The notes: generated from the sequence alone by a model not told the origin. 46,397 bases of DNA from Chara braunii (GCA_003427395.1 BFEA01000262.1:1866651-1913047), one strand, 5' to 3'; positions 1-11,451 are shown, counted from the stretch's first letter. Translations and numbers: made by a program.

Positions 1-503
1 AAAAAAAAAAAAAAAAAAAAAAATTAAAATGAGTGAGTGTGCCAGCACCTTTTCGACACCGCCATCTTTGCCAATTTTTTATTATTTTTTGGCATTGACA
101 AATGACCTGAAAATTTACAGATATATAGTTTATATAATCAATAACTCATTAACAAAATTTCAAAAAATAATAAATTTGTTAGGCCCCGAAATAAAGTAAA
201 AACAAAAAGTTAAAAGTGAAAAAAAACAAAATAGTAAGTGGGCGAGCACGTTTTGACACCCCCATCTTTGACGATTTTTAATGTTTGTTTGGCTTAGCAG
301 AATGGCTTTAAAATTTATAGGCGTCTAGGTTACATCACAGAGAACTCACAAAAAATAATCCCGAAAACAAAACGTATTTTTAGGCCCCGAAAATGTTTTT
401 GGCGGGGGCCGAACCTGGAGGTTTTTGGCCCCCGAACGAGACCCCGAACGCCCGAACGTTCGGGGGCCAGCCCGGGGGCCCCCGAACGTTCGGTCAGGTA
501 ACC

Positions 504-506
<3 letters not shown>
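1..506. repeat. AT-rich tandem duplication of about 200 bp with GC-rich tail
   Basis: Two diverged units begin near 35 and 235. Each has a 'gtgagtg/gtaagtg' start, a 'cacc.ccatctttg' block and ends in 'aggccccgaaa'. A poly-A run (1-23) precedes them. From about 400 the sequence turns GC-rich, with repeated 'cccgaacg' words and a nested palindrome. I see no coding potential. This may be the end of an unidentified element. Confidence 0.6.
452..493. repeat. Nested perfect palindrome
   Basis: A 17-bp arm (452-468) is the exact reverse complement of 477-493 across an 8-nt spacer. Each arm also contains its own 12-bp palindrome, CCGAACGTTCGG. It could form a cruciform or a hairpin made of hairpins. 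It sits just before the (TA)n tract at the end of a retrozyme-like element. Confidence 0.8.

Positions 507-556
<50 letters not shown>
507..556. repeat. (TA)n microsatellite
   Basis: About 25 TA units. The tract ends directly in 'gattgtcaca', which matches the end of the R1 LTR-like unit at 16175-16185, so it marks the remnant of an R1 LTR. Confidence 0.9.
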
Positions 557-558
<2 letters not shown>

Positions 559-1558
559 TTGTCACATAACTATTGACTAAGAGCATGAGCACGTGAAGTA
601 GAAGAAGAAATAAGATGAGCAAAGAAAAGAAAAATGAAAGGACTAACAGACAAAGAGACAGACATGACACTTTGTTTCACAGTATTATTATTTCTTTTAG
701 TGTTTTACAAAAAATATTTACACTGAATCAAAGGATAAAAATAAAAAACAAAGACACATTGAAATCATTCAGTTTCTCAGTCTTCTTAACGTCTCCTCCA
801 CTGTGCCTCTAACGTACAAGGCTCGCCACGTTGATGAAGTTGAGCGCGAGCTGCCCCCATCCCCATATGCCATAACAGCCCACTTGCACACTATGGGAAA
901 GAGGCAGAGTGAAGGAAGAGGTGTCAAACACAAGGGAGAGAGGAGCAGACAAGGAAAATCGATAGGGAGAGGGAGAAAAAAAAAAAAAAAAAAAGGTGAC
1001 ACAAACATCTTCTTTCTTTTACTTCATTATTCTTTCTCTCACAGTTTTGCAGTTTTGGTGAAGAGTCTACCATGTTTATTTTTCAGCGCACCTGCACTTC
1101 GTTCTTCATTTTTATTCTCATTTTTACCCTTCGGACTTTTTCTTTGAGGGTGTTAGGGTGCAGGGTACGAACAAAGTAAAACGACATAAACTTATGTTCT
1201 TCTTTTAGTGCAGTCTTCACTGTTTTGCAGTTTTAGTGAAGGGTTTTCCACCTTTGCACATTCTTGTACACTCTTTTCATCGCAACTGTACATTTTTGTC
1301 AGGGTGCAAGGTACGTCTAAGTAAGACCCTCACGACAGATAGGACAACTATCATAAGGATGTTGGCGATGGTAGCAGCCCTCCCGCTGATCTATAGGACG
1401 AAAACCATTCAGGTAAGCAACTTCGTCACAGCAGGAACCAGGATGGCTAACATCGACCATACCTCTGAAGCATACACGATAGAGGGCATGCCGGTTGCAA
1501 GCCATGACCATTGTGGGGCGTTCACCATCACAGTTAAGTGCACAATCGCTATAGCGCC
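557..1558 (+). mobile_element. R1-L retroelement internal region, left copy
   Basis: This stretch is the inverted partner of 43586-44850, with the same order of landmarks. These are an LTR-like end in 'ttgtcaca'; a purine-rich start with 'agaagaagaaataag'; a block with 'gagctgcccccatcccc' near 847; an A-run; 'ctttgagggtgttagggtgcag'-type sequence; and finally an antisense RING-finger coding segment. Orientation is taken from the LTR end pointing into the internal region. The 5' LTR itself is missing apart from the (TA)n-adjacent end. The 'gctgcccccaccccc' block also occurs inside the R1 copies at 16305-16365 and 39160-39220, which links this larger element to the retrozyme family. Confidence 0.6.
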
Positions 1559-2138
1559 CGTAGGCACAGATGGGACATACTGCATCTGGATGCAGAGGAT
1601 GTTCACAATCCGGATACTGGTGGCATCCCTGCCGACAGCGGGCCCGAAAAATTATATGGTTGTAGTGATGTCGACAAAGTCGATGCTTTCCACAACCAAG
1701 TGTAACTGTGTCAGTGATCTTACAAAGAAGGAGGTCACAAGGTGTTAGTGCAGCGTGCGGGGGAATGAAGAGTAAAGCAGGCACGATGACAGACATGGAG
1801 GTAGGCACGGAGACAGACACAGAAACGGGCATGGAGACGGATACAGAAACGGGCATGGAGACAGACACAGAAACGGGCATGGAGACAGGTGCGGAGGCAG
1901 GCACAGAGACAGGTGCAGAGGCGGGGACGAAAGTANACGAGGTACCTATAGGGTCAGTAATCTGGAAGGAGACAGACATAGAAACAGGCACAGAGACAGG
2001 TACGGAGGCAGGCACAGAGATAGGCGTAGAGGCGGGCATGGAAGTACACGAGGTACCCATAGGGTCAATGACCTCGAGCAGTTGCAGGTTAGGGTAATTA
2101 CGCACGAGATCACAGATGACAGTAATAGTTTGCACCAT
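1317..2138 (-). CDS. Hypothetical double RING-finger protein with Val/Ser/Pro/Met repeats
   Basis: An open frame of 273 codons with no internal stop. The N-terminal half is a tandem repeat of hexapeptide type (VSVSMP, VPASAP and similar) encoded by a 'gagacagacacagaaacgggcatg'-like minisatellite on the other strand. The C-terminal half has two zinc-finger-like modules. Module 1 has C-x4-C, then C-G-K-H-R-L-C-R-H-H, then C-P-I-C. Module 2 has C-ALN-C, then C-x2-H-x2-Y-x2-C, and ends SCPICREG; the Tyr replaces an expected Cys. RING fingers usually mediate E3 ubiquitin ligation, but no function is shown here. The frame lies antisense to the LTR-defined direction of the host element. Module 2 is duplicated at 43587-43845 with the canonical Cys kept. 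An ambiguous base at 1936 lies in the repeat. Confidence 0.45.
   Translation of the reverse strand: MVQTITVICDLVRNYPNLQLLEVIDPMGTSCTSMPASTPISVPASVPVSVPVSMSVSFQITDPIGTSXTFVPASAPVSVPASAPVSMPVSVSVSMPVSVSVSMPVSVSVSVPTSMSVIVPALLFIPPHAALTPCDLLLCKITDTVTLGCGKHRLCRHHYNHIIFRARCRQGCHQYPDCEHPLHPDAVCPICAYGRYSDCALNCDGERPTMVMACNRHALYRVCFRGMVDVSHPGSCCDEVAYLNGFRPIDQREGCYHRQHPYDSCPICREGLT
1780..2070. repeat. Minisatellite encoding hexapeptide repeats
   Basis: Imperfect repeats of about 12-24 bp built on 'gagacag(a/g)cac' and 'aaacgggcatgg' run through this segment. They encode the Val/Ser/Pro/Met repeats on the minus strand. A larger duplicated block carries 'gaggtacc(t/c)atagggtca' at about 1940 and 2050. 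One ambiguous base lies at 1936. Confidence 0.75.
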
Positions 2139-2719
2139 AGCACTATATATATATACATATAAAGGTCATGAGATACGATACGATCACTTCTCACAATCAC
2201 AGTGTGACTCCCCTCAAAAATATATATATGATCGCAGACAAGTCAGATACAGAGTCCGAACCACAGTCATACTTGCAATCACGTCAAAGGGTCCACATCA
2301 ACAAAACACGCACTACACGGGGTCAACTTTAAGCATTCTCTGCGCTCACACCCCTTTGCCTTATCCACACAAAACCTCAACCTTTGTCCGACCTTCCAAA
2401 ACAAAATACTCAGTCCTATTTAAATGGTCATTCAATAAAGTCCGGGTAAAAACCCAAAAGAAACATCTCAATCCACAGGGGCTAAGGCCTTTATGTTGAG
2501 TAGCGAGAATGAATTAGAGTTGAGCCGGAAACCAACCTGTTATCAAAAGATAACAGAAAATAATCCTTGTAGGATCAGCTTGAAGCTAATCAAGCCTCGA
2601 ATCAATCTGAATAAAGGTGACTTGCAACACAGCACAGGTCAGTACCCAAGCCATGCTCGAGTGATCATGAAATTAACCTACCTTCCTTATTGGCCTCTGA
2701 TATTTGTCTAAAAAAATAT
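2139..2719. other. No recognisable feature
   Basis: AT-rich sequence with only short open frames, including 72 codons from 2493 on the plus strand. I recognise no domain, RNA or element boundary. Confidence 0.5.
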
Positions 2720-3120
2720 CACGAATTTCGGTAGTATATCCCCTAAACGAGGACAGACTGTCGAATTTTTAAGTTCTAAAATGTTCCAACTCCTCTAAAA
2801 TACAGAAATTTTCGGTAGCGCTTCCCGTAGGGAAAGTGTCTTCCCAAGATTTATACAAAGCTAAATATAAGATAAAAATTAACTCTGACTTTTACAAAGT
2901 CAATTTTTGTCTAACTCCCTGAATTAGTAAAAATTTGGGCAGCATCTCCTTCAGAGAGGTAGGTTTTCGAGATCTATATTAAGTCATATAAGAATTCAGA
3001 CAAAAAATTGAATTTGGAATAGGAAAAATTTAACTAACTCCATGAATTTGCAGAAATTTGGGCAGCGTTTCCCGTAGGAAAAGTGTCTTCCCAAAATTTA
3101 TACAAAGCCAGAAATAAAAA
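2720..3120. repeat. Degenerate tandem repeat, about 83-124 bp spacing
   Basis: Four diverged units begin near 2725, 2808, 2932 and 3052. Each contains 'aaattt(t)(c/g)gg(t/c)ag', then a 'cccgtagg(g/a)aaag' or related block, then a 'tatacaaag' or 'atctatatta' block. Units at 2808 and 3052 are closest to each other. No coding sense is apparent. Similar words occur in untranslated parts of plant LTR elements, but I cannot assign a family. Confidence 0.6.
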
Positions 3121-3390
3121 GTAAACTTATCCCAGAAAAATGTTGAAATTGGACTAAGTAAAATAAACTTAACCCAGAAAATATAGGAATTGAACTAACT
3201 CTTACAACTCCAGCATACGGCGAGCATCTAAAACGACTAAGCTATCAAGAGATGCCCCAAATGGGTGCTCCCAATGAAGCATGCATAAACAACATCTCTC
3301 TCAATCCTATGCTAACTTTGGCCAAGTAGTTCATTAATCTCTCAGTTATTTTAACCCTTAATAAGCCCCCTTTCCTATGACATAGGATTA

Positions 3391-4090
3391 GACCGCTCCA
3401 ACTTAGGGGTACGCCTGACCTGCCTAATCAAGTGACTAGGGTACGCATAACTAGATTGCCCCAACTTATGGGTATGCCTAGCTTACATGACTGAAACCTA
3501 CGTCCAGACTGCCCCAACCTAGGGGTATGTCCGGCTCATCATAAACTATGACATAAAGCATATGACCAAACCGCCCTAACTTAAGGGTACGCCCGACTTC
3601 TGCTAAACTGACGACATGAAGCATAAGACTAGACTTCCCCAACTTAGGGATATGCCTAGACAGCCTTAAACGAAGTTTACATATGGCATAGGATTAGACT
3701 GCCCCAACTTAGGGGTATGCCTAACCTGCCTAAACAAACACAAACGACGAATGGTCAGAACGCCCTAACTTAAGGGCACGTCCAACCTACATAACATTAA
3801 CGACAGAGGGCATATCGTTAGGCCGCTCCAACTTAGGGGTACGCCTAGTTAGCCTAAACAATTTAAGTTACATAAGGGAATGCGACCAGACCTCCCTAAC
3901 TGAAGGGTACGCCTGATCTGCCTAAAGAAGCATAAACGATGTATGACCAAGTCGCCCTAACTTAAGGGTACGCTTAGCCTCCGCAACGATAGTTTGAAAC
4001 AAACATAAATACTTTGGTACAAACTGTATAATTTCCTCTCTCCTTAGGTAAATGGTCAGACCTACCCAACTTAGGGAGACATCCAACCCT
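3391..4090. repeat. Minisatellite with CCCCAACTTAGGGGTA core
   Basis: About eleven units lie near 3391, 3455, 3506, 3564, 3630, 3695, 3755, 3819, 3882, 3944 and 4054. Spacing is roughly 50-66 bp except for the last. The shared core is a short inverted repeat (CCCTAACTTAAGGG in several units), followed by 'acgcc(t/c)' and 'cctgcctaaa'. The core can fold on itself in every unit. The array abuts the truncated end of the minus-strand LINE RT. Confidence 0.8.
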
Positions 4091-4144
4091 GCCTTATATT
4101 TAAAAAGAAAAAATAAAAGAAGATTTATACTAATTCTCTGCTCC

Positions 4145-5990
4145 TTTATATTATCACGAGCATAAGATTGAACCGTAATATTTCTTCCTGTTATAAAGTC
4201 TGTTTGTGCAGGATCGATAATATCATAAATAACAGTAGTTAGATGGTCTGCCATGACCTTAGCCACTAACTTGTAAATCGCTGCTAGCAGGGTAATGGGT
4301 CAGTAATTTTTATATTTCATTTCTCTCATTTTTTGTAGATGAGAGTGAAGACTCCTTCATTCACTATGAGACTCATCTCCTCTATGGTCCACACTGAATC
4401 ATAAAAATCTATTAGGTCTTGAGAAGGGTATCCCATATACTTTCTTAAAATTTTTAAGGTAGCCCATTTATCCCTGGTGTTTTTTCCTCCTCCATAAGAA
4501 TCAACGTTTTCCGTACTTCATTTTAAGTTATAGGTTTCCTCATTACATCTCTCTGTTGTTCAGAGATTTTGTTAGTCATTGGTAGTAAAATATCATCTAT
4601 CTCATCCTTATGTTCACTTTTCATGATGCCAATGTTATCAGGTGTAAATAGATTCTTGAAAAAGTTTTTATCTAGCTTAGTGCAGACTGTTGTTGAGGTA
4701 ATGAGGGGTTCCTCTGAATTCAGGGGGTTAGCTAGTGCTTCTATTGTAGTTCTTCCTGATTTGGCTCTGACCATTGCAAAAAACTCGACGTTCATACTCT
4801 CTTTCATTTGAGGTTTCTTTATTTCCCCCCTTATTTTTATCCTTTGTCAACGATATTCCATATGTTTTAGTAGTTGTTCTTCTGTTTCTTGAATTTCATT
4901 AGCCAGGACACAAAGTTGATCTTGCTCTACTGTCTAAGTTTCAGTTTGTTGAAGATCATAAATTTTATTGTGAAGATTGACTTCCTCTATATGTCTTTGT
5001 TTGGTCAAGGTCTTAGAATATTCATTGCATTTACAACCTAGAAAAACTAAGTCATTGTTGAACCACTTTATGTCATTTTGGATGAGGGGTCTCTGTTTCC
5101 TCCAGAATTCTCACATGTTTTTGAGGAATTATTTAAAGCTATACTTCTTAAGATGGCCATACACGGAGAATGGTATAACCAAGGAAAAAGACTACGAGGA
5201 TCTGACTTTTTCCTAAAGGAGAAGAACACCATACACATAGAATGGTCTAACCAAGGGAAAGGACTACTAGGAAGGGTGCTTGCTAACTGTAATGGTCCTT
5301 GAATTTCATCAGAAACCAATATAAGGTCAAATTTTGATTTTGTACTTTGTCTGGCTTGTTTTTTTCTAAAACAAGTATAGGTTTTTGTTTGGGGGTTTAG
5401 TCTCTTGAATGCGTCACAGAGATAAGTTGATTGACATAGATTAGAGATAATAACTTCGTCAGCTTCAATGTAAAGGGGACAGGGGGAAGGGATATGTTAC
5501 CTATCCAAGTTGTGATTCGGTGCCGCATTAAAATCCCCTGCGATAATGATAGGGATGCCTGTTGGTGAATGGGGGAGGATCCCCTCAAAGAACCTCTATC
5601 TCTCCCTGACTTCATTGGCGCCATATACATATAAAATGTTCACCACTTCTTACTCAATTATTGTCAGGATGTAGACCCATTTGCCTTCCTGTTGGTCAAT
5701 CTCCCAATTTATAACTTATATTTTAGTGTTTGGGGGTAGCCATATGGGCACGTCCGCATTGCCAACCTTAGGTGAATGTGCTCTATAAGCTATGTGGGGT
5801 CAAATTTCTTTTCGTACATAATTATGATGATTAGTATTAATCAAGTGAGTCTCCTGGACATATATAATGTCCGGCTAAACTCTATTGTCTGCCCCTTTCA
5901 TCATCTCATAAATAACTTGCCTCTTACTTTGCTTGACCAATGCTAGACCATTTACATTGATAGATCTTAGATCTAGATCTGCATTTCTCT
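4145..5990 (-). pseudogene. LINE ORF2 remnant: APE endonuclease and start of reverse transcriptase
   Basis: Read on the minus strand from about 5985, the frames give an APE-type endonuclease. Visible parts are a SINVNGL start, the IYVQETHL segment with the conserved Glu, and later YVYGANE followed by IIIAGDFN, the GDFN active-site block (about 5500-5560). The linker continues through 4807-4523 (EFFAMVRAKSG...), then KTPGINGLP, LIYKK and PITLLAAIYKLVAKVMA, which are the first conserved blocks of non-LTR reverse transcriptase, then DPAQTDFITGRN. The RT stops near 4145, before the catalytic YxDD motif, where a tandem repeat begins. Several stops and frameshifts break the frame and the endonuclease C-terminal region is scrambled. 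It is a dead copy. Confidence 0.8.
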
Positions 5991-6095
5991 TGAGCTGCTT
6001 CCAGTTCTTATCCTTGTTAAACAATATATCTATTACATTGATTCCTCCCATAGGATATCATATCAGTTTCGCTCTTAGTAACTCAATATGCTGCT

Positions 6096-6682
6096 TTAGA
6101 GCAATAACCCCCATGTACCATTGTCAAGAGCTCCCCCATTTTCTAGGACGTACTTCTTGAGAAGGTTTAAGAGTAGGGCTACCACATCAGATTCAAAATA
6201 GAACTGATTGACTTTAATCTTCTGAATCCTGAGGTCTCTCAGTGTGTCGTCCCCTAACCACTTCAGATTGACGGAATCCCCTGCCCTATATCTTAAGAAC
6301 ATATCTCTATATGTTATTCTTTGGGATTCCATGATTATTGTGAGAGCGGTCCAACCACCTGGGGAAGGTTCTATTTTATAAACTTCATGGATTCTGCTTT
6401 GATGAAAGTTTTTCCATCCAGACCCCCTGTTAGATTGGAGAGGGAGAGGAGGGAGGACGTCATGCCGTGAACAGTGAAGCCTCTATACCGAGAGTCCACT
6501 ATCTGTGCGAGTCCCACTTCCCATTTCCCGTCTTTGAACCTAGCCGGAAACAATGCACTGCCAACTTTAGAAAGAGGTTGAATTTCTGAATTCAACCTCA
6601 ACTTGATCTTTTGTCTTCGACTAGTATGATCCAAAGGGGAGGATAATGAGGACAATAATGTATCTTTGCTAAGAGTTCGCAT
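6096..6682 (-). pseudogene. LINE-associated unidentified ORF, broken
   Basis: Two minus-strand frames, 6682-6371 (103 codons) and 6332-6096 (78 codons), lie directly upstream of the LINE endonuclease and are separated by a stop and frame change. The first reads as a small folded protein (FPARFKDGKWEVGLAQIVDSRYRGF). The second contains RYRAGDSVNLKWLGDDTLRD. I do not recognise either. Position suggests they are the end of the element's ORF1 or a separate small ORF. Confidence 0.4.
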
Positions 6683-7434
6683 CTGCAGTGTCAGAGGTGA
6701 GATAGATTTCGTAATTTGTATTAATTATATATGAATTTCAATTTTTTTGCCCCCGCCCCTGTTCCACTGATTCTTCAATTTCGTCTTTATCCCCGATGCC
6801 CTCTTCTCAAACAGTCACTCTCTAATATCCAAGTCTAAGAGTGACGATTTTCGCTTCTCCTGTACTTTTTCTATGAGTATAAGAATTTGGTCTATCTTGT
6901 CAGGCTTGAAGTAATTATTGTTGTTATTCCTTTCTCCGTAATGATTATGCTTCCAGACACAATAAACCCTAACGACTGATTCTCTGAAGTTGTGGGATCC
7001 GCAGACCGATTATTGGTTTCTGAGGTCAAGTCAAAATCCACATTATCCGCACTATCGTAAAAGTTATGTCTGAAAAACTATACTTGGCTCTCTGCCCCAG
7101 GGTGTGTTTCTAATGCGGGCCCAATTGGTTCCAGCTAAGAATCAAAACTAGTCTCTTCCACACTCGCATCCTCTTCAAGTGGAACCTCTATGACCTGAAC
7201 ACTACTCTGCATGTTTGGTATCTTGTTTTGACTTCCAGTTAAACCCGATTTTTTTTTAGCAAATTAGTTTTTAATTTATTATTGTCAATACCTTCTGAAT
7301 TGTGAACCTTGTGTTGCCTGGGATTGACTTTCCTCGAGTATCGGGGCGTACGCGCAAGGTTCTTTAATCCCTTTCTCAAGAAGTTCTTTTCTTTTTTCCC
7401 ATGGCAGGTAGAGAGAGGCTATACTACACGAGCT

Positions 7435-8450
7435 TCAGGACGATGCAATTTTCTTCTGGCCAATTCCTTGAGTCTTCTTTTCCTTCTTGCCTGAATTAGT
7501 GATTTGTGTACAACGAGTGTATGAGGAAGTGAAGGAACCTACATTCAGACACATGTTAGACAGAATGTGAAACATCCTGTTACGCACAGTCTGCCAATCG
7601 GATTCCGTTGGGAGACCATACTGCAACGTGACCTTCATATTGTCACTTTGCATGAGTGTACTCAGAATCTGATCTTTGGTTAAAACCCACAAGTCTTCAT
7701 CTACCCCTGGGTGTTTGAACTTCAAGTTGCTTATCACCCATTCGGTGACATAGTGTATACGTTGCTGCAGGTTGATTGATGGGGCTTGATTCCGTCCCCT
7801 ATCGCCCATATCTGCGAGCGGAATCGCTGAGACAGGAGTTTGCTCCACTTCCATGTGATCTTCTGAGAAGGCACTCTGTAGTGGGTCCACATCCATAGGG
7901 GTCTGGACAAATGCCAAATTTGTCAAGCTCTGCTTCTCCTCCAGCAAGTGAGTGGTATCTTTAATCCCCGTTTGGTTCACCTTTTGACAGTGATGGATCA
8001 GTGAGCCGCCGAACATTGGCTGCGTATGCGAGGGGTCCGGTGGTGAAGGTAGCAAGAGCAAGGGAGTTGCAGACACAACTTAGTTGTTCATGTGAAAGGC
8101 TTCGGTGGGAATTATTATAACTGGTGGTGGCAGGGAAAGCGGTGTCGATAGTGATACGGGGGTGTGTTTGGAGTTTTGCGTGAGTAGGCGAGGTTGTTGT
8201 GGAAGCGTTATTTGCTGTGTTTGCAGCGTTTGCATCGTTGGCTATAAATGTTGTTGTTGTTATGTTATCTGCATTGTCTGGATTGTATGGGATTGCAGTG
8301 ATTGTTGTGATTGCTACTGCTGCTGGGCATGCTGTGAATGCTGTTGCGGTTGGAGTTATGATTGTTGTTGCTGCTGCTGCTGCTGGTCATTTGATATCCC
8401 GTGATTCTTCTTTGACTTAACCACCTTCCATTCCGTCTCAGCTTTGTGCT
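7435..8450 (-). pseudogene. LINE ORF1-like protein, part with Q-rich tract
   Basis: The minus-strand frame 8076-7435 (213 codons) contains a predicted ordered segment, LQQRIHYVTEWVISNLKFKHPG, followed by WVLTKDQILSTLM. Its end is Lys-rich (SGKKEKKTQG). Immediately upstream, 8420-8080 reads on the minus strand as a strongly Gln-rich stretch encoded by CAG/CAA runs, interrupted by stops. Position upstream of the LINE endonuclease on the same strand suggests ORF1, which in LINEs binds element RNA. No zinc knuckle or RRM could be identified. Confidence 0.4.
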
Positions 8451-8516
8451 GATTCTTCTGCAGGTAACCTTCGGGTGCAGGTCCTACCATTTTACTCCCC
8501 CCCCTTGTTGTCCCTG

Positions 8517-10250
8517 TTATCTATATTTTTCTTTCTTCTTTTGTGAATCTTTGACATAGATTCTCAGACTCATCTTTGGTTGAGCCGTGTGAGGTGAAGA
8601 TTTACTCTGTTGTCCTGCATATTGCACTGGTTGTTGGTAATTTTGCCGATTTGTGGGATTAGGGACTGAAGGGGAAGATGAGACCCACTCTGCAGACGAT
8701 CTCAAAACCTTGCGAGGATCCCCCCTACCTTCCCAACACCATCCAATGAGAGTTCCCATGTGGTTAGATTCCTCATTATAGACTCAACCGTCGTTTCTTG
8801 GGACAATGAGGATCCATCTGTGGGGTCTCTGAGTATCACGTTTCAGCTTTGGTTCTAGGGAAATTGGATGTTGTGGATGCATAGGACACACAAATTCCGT
8901 ACTTAGGTGTCCATATGGGGATCCATCTGAAGCACAAGGGGCGAAATTTGTGCGTCGTATGAATTTAAATAAATCTTCCCACTTAACTTGTATGGGATGA
9001 TATCGTCTAATGAGAGAGATTGATCTTTCTGAAGATCTATTGTCATCGGCACATGGGAGGGGAGTGGGTCGATGAAATCCACAATTCTAAAGTGTTGATC
9101 GAAGTCATGGACAAACGCAACTTGGACCTCAATAAGGATGTGGCATAGTTTAACCCAATAATGATCTCTCATTAGTTGATCCCTCCTTTCCTTTGGGATG
9201 ATTTTCTTGGGTTGCAATGGGTAAATTATTACATGTGAAGAATCCGTAGAGGTTGCCCAATATTATTTTTTCCATCCATCTATCTGAGCTTTGTCCTTCT
9301 CAAATAGACAGAGGATGATGAAGACTGTTGGAGTGATCGGCTGTATGAGGAAGAACTCCGAAACAACTTCACTGCGTTTCATTTCCTGTAGTTTTTTGCA
9401 GATTCACTTGATTTTATCATTTGTAGATCGGTAGACTGCCTTGTCATAAAAGATCCAATTATTAGCATGTCCAACATAGATGTCATCCTTTCTGGCCAGC
9501 TTCTCCATCAGGTAGGATTTCATAAGCATTTTCCTCCCTCCTTGATCTATAACCTTCTGTTCAGAGGGAAAAAGGAAAAGGGAGAGGAAGTATCTTCTGC
9601 ATACCAGGTGGTCCAACAGGTGGTCTTTGTATATTCAGAGTCTTGTCTTGCATGATCTGCCTTACCCTTTGAGCCCATGATGGGGCCGTTTGAGACGAAT
9701 GAGAAGCATGGGTGCTCCCCTCACTGGACAGAGTCCGAGTGTGTCTATTAGTAGATAAAATCTGTTCCAGTTTCTTCTCTTCTATTAGCATCTCCTCATC
9801 CTTCTGAATCCCGGTTGTCAGGTTGGCTTCTTCTTGTGAGGTACTTGATTGCTCTTCCTTTTCTGTCGCAAATGTTTTTCCAGGTGTGGGTGCTTGTGGG
9901 CTGCTTGGACCAACCAGTTGCACACTGTGTTCCCGGAATCTGAGATATGGTCCTTTTCTCGAAATCTGAGACAGTTGATCACAAACCCCTCTGCCCTTCC
10001 TGCGGAAGGGTAATGAGTGAGTGGGGTCCTTCTGATTGATTCTGAGCCTTTGAACCAATTTTGGGATCAATCACCATAAGTGTTGTTCCTTTTGAAGCTT
10101 TATCGAATTCCTTCTTACCATTGACTCGACTTTGACCAATCATTGCTACGTGCTCAACACCTGGTCTGCTGCACGGAGAGGGGTTGAGTTGTCTCATCAC
10201 ATTATGTCTTATCGCCCCTCGATAGAAGAGTAGGGAACTTCCTTCTCTAA
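8517..10250 (-). pseudogene. LINE ORF1-like protein, N-terminal part, broken
   Basis: Frames on the minus strand at 10070-9561, 9616-9404, 9217-8903 and 8759-8517 appear to be pieces of one protein broken by stops and shifts. The first piece is polar and Glu-rich (EEMLIEEKKLEQIL). The next contains YLMEKLARKDDIYVGHANNWIFYDK. The third contains VDFIDPLPSHVPM and SGKIYLNSYDAQISPLV. The ordered middle may be an RNA-binding domain, but I recognise no known family. Confidence 0.4.
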
Positions 10251-10269
10251 CTCTCTTTGAGGGGATTGA

Positions 10270-10670
10270 ATTGATTCTCATCATCTTAGTTATTCCTCTG
10301 TACAATTTCCAAGGTTTCCATAGCTGTGATGATGTTATCCAATATGGATCTGCCCCTGACGAGAGCAACTTGATCTCTGTCTACTAGCTCTGGAAAGACC
10401 CTTGATAATCTTCTTGCGAGTGCTTTCGCCAAGATCTTGTACGAAACATTGAGTAGGGAAATCGGGCGCCAATTCTTGATGTCTACCTTGCTACCCTTCT
10501 TGTATAACACAAAAATGATTTCGTAGGACATGTTTGGTGTGAGCGAGCCCCCTGACAGCACTCCATTATATAAATACCGAGTGTGGACCCAGCACCTTCC
10601 AGTGAGCCGTGTAGAACTCAATTGGAAGCCCTTCGCTGCCGGGGACCTTGCCATGAGCCAAATGGCCGTG
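10270..10670 (-). pseudogene. Second LINE reverse transcriptase fragment
   Basis: The minus strand reads GKVPGSEGLPIEFY, then after a frame change LYKKGSKVDIKNWRPISLLN, SYKILAKALARRL, DQVALVRGRSILDNI. These are the fingers blocks of a non-LTR RT. The sequence differs clearly from the RT at 4145-4530, so this is another family. Both ends are lost; the catalytic palm is absent. It lies head-on against the ORF1-like region of the first LINE. Confidence 0.8.
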
Positions 10671-10746
10671 TGGTAATAATATGAGCATAGCTTTCTTTTT
10701 TTGAAAAAACAAGAAAAAAAAAAGTTCACGTCACACAGGCGGGAAG

Positions 10747-11278
10747 GGACCATGGGCCTCGCCGCACTACTCTAGACTCTCGAAATACCCCCCGTCACTG
10801 CACTTACTGTAGAACCAGTTACACTAGCTGCACTATCGAAACCCAGGGCGTCGTCGGACTCGACAGAAGACATGTACCACTACGCTAGGGACAACGCCAG
10901 GCTGGTCTGGCTGCCAGGACAGGAGGTCCACTCTCGAAAAAAAGAACCAGTTGGCGGGCAACTCCCCAGGACACTTGCGAATTCGTGTTTTGCAGGCGGG
11001 CGACTCTCGACGTTTCGAGAGTGGCAATGTAGCGTGCCTTCTGACAGCTCTCTATCGGGTTTCAAGAGTTTTCCGATCGAGAGTAAGTGCAGCGACGACC
11101 CACTCTCGAGAGTCCAGAGTAGTGCACCGAGGCTCCATGTCCCACTAGCTCCGTTGAGCTAGGTCAAGGTTTGGTCTTGATCGGATTTCGAGAGTTTCCC
11201 GATCGAGAGTAAGTGCAGCGACGACCCACTCTCGAAAATTCGAGAGTCCAGAGTAGTGCAGCAAGGCCCCATGTCCCA
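10747..11278. mobile_element. Inverted-repeat (MITE-like) element with internal end duplication
   Basis: About 40 bp at 10747-10788 (GGGACCATGGGCCTCGCCGC...) match the reverse complement of about 11236-11278 with a handful of differences. A second copy of the right end lies at 11108-11147, because a segment with period near 124 bp is duplicated (about 11050-11150 and 11180-11278). The repeated core is CTCTCGAGAG-like. No transposase and no clear target duplication are visible. Confidence 0.5.
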
Positions 11279-11451
11279 CTAGGTTTGGTTTTCCACGCTG
11301 TGTGACTGTATGCGACAATGGAGATGCACGTCGTCCAAGGTCCGTTTTTAATAAAAAAGGCAATAGAGACTATGGTTGCTTTTTCTTACAACAAAAAGCA
11401 CAAGTAAATCCATTCTCTGGAATACTACTCCCCCTACCCTGGCCACTTTCA

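Noticed and set aside
3391-4090. Regularly spaced conserved core, considered as a CRISPR-like array
   Set aside because: Units are diverged, spacing varies and the context is eukaryotic. It is a minisatellite.
8105-8404. Cys-rich plus-strand open frame
   Set aside because: The Cys codons (TGT/TGC) arise from reading the reverse of a CAG/CAA Gln-rich tract; the LINE strand is minus.
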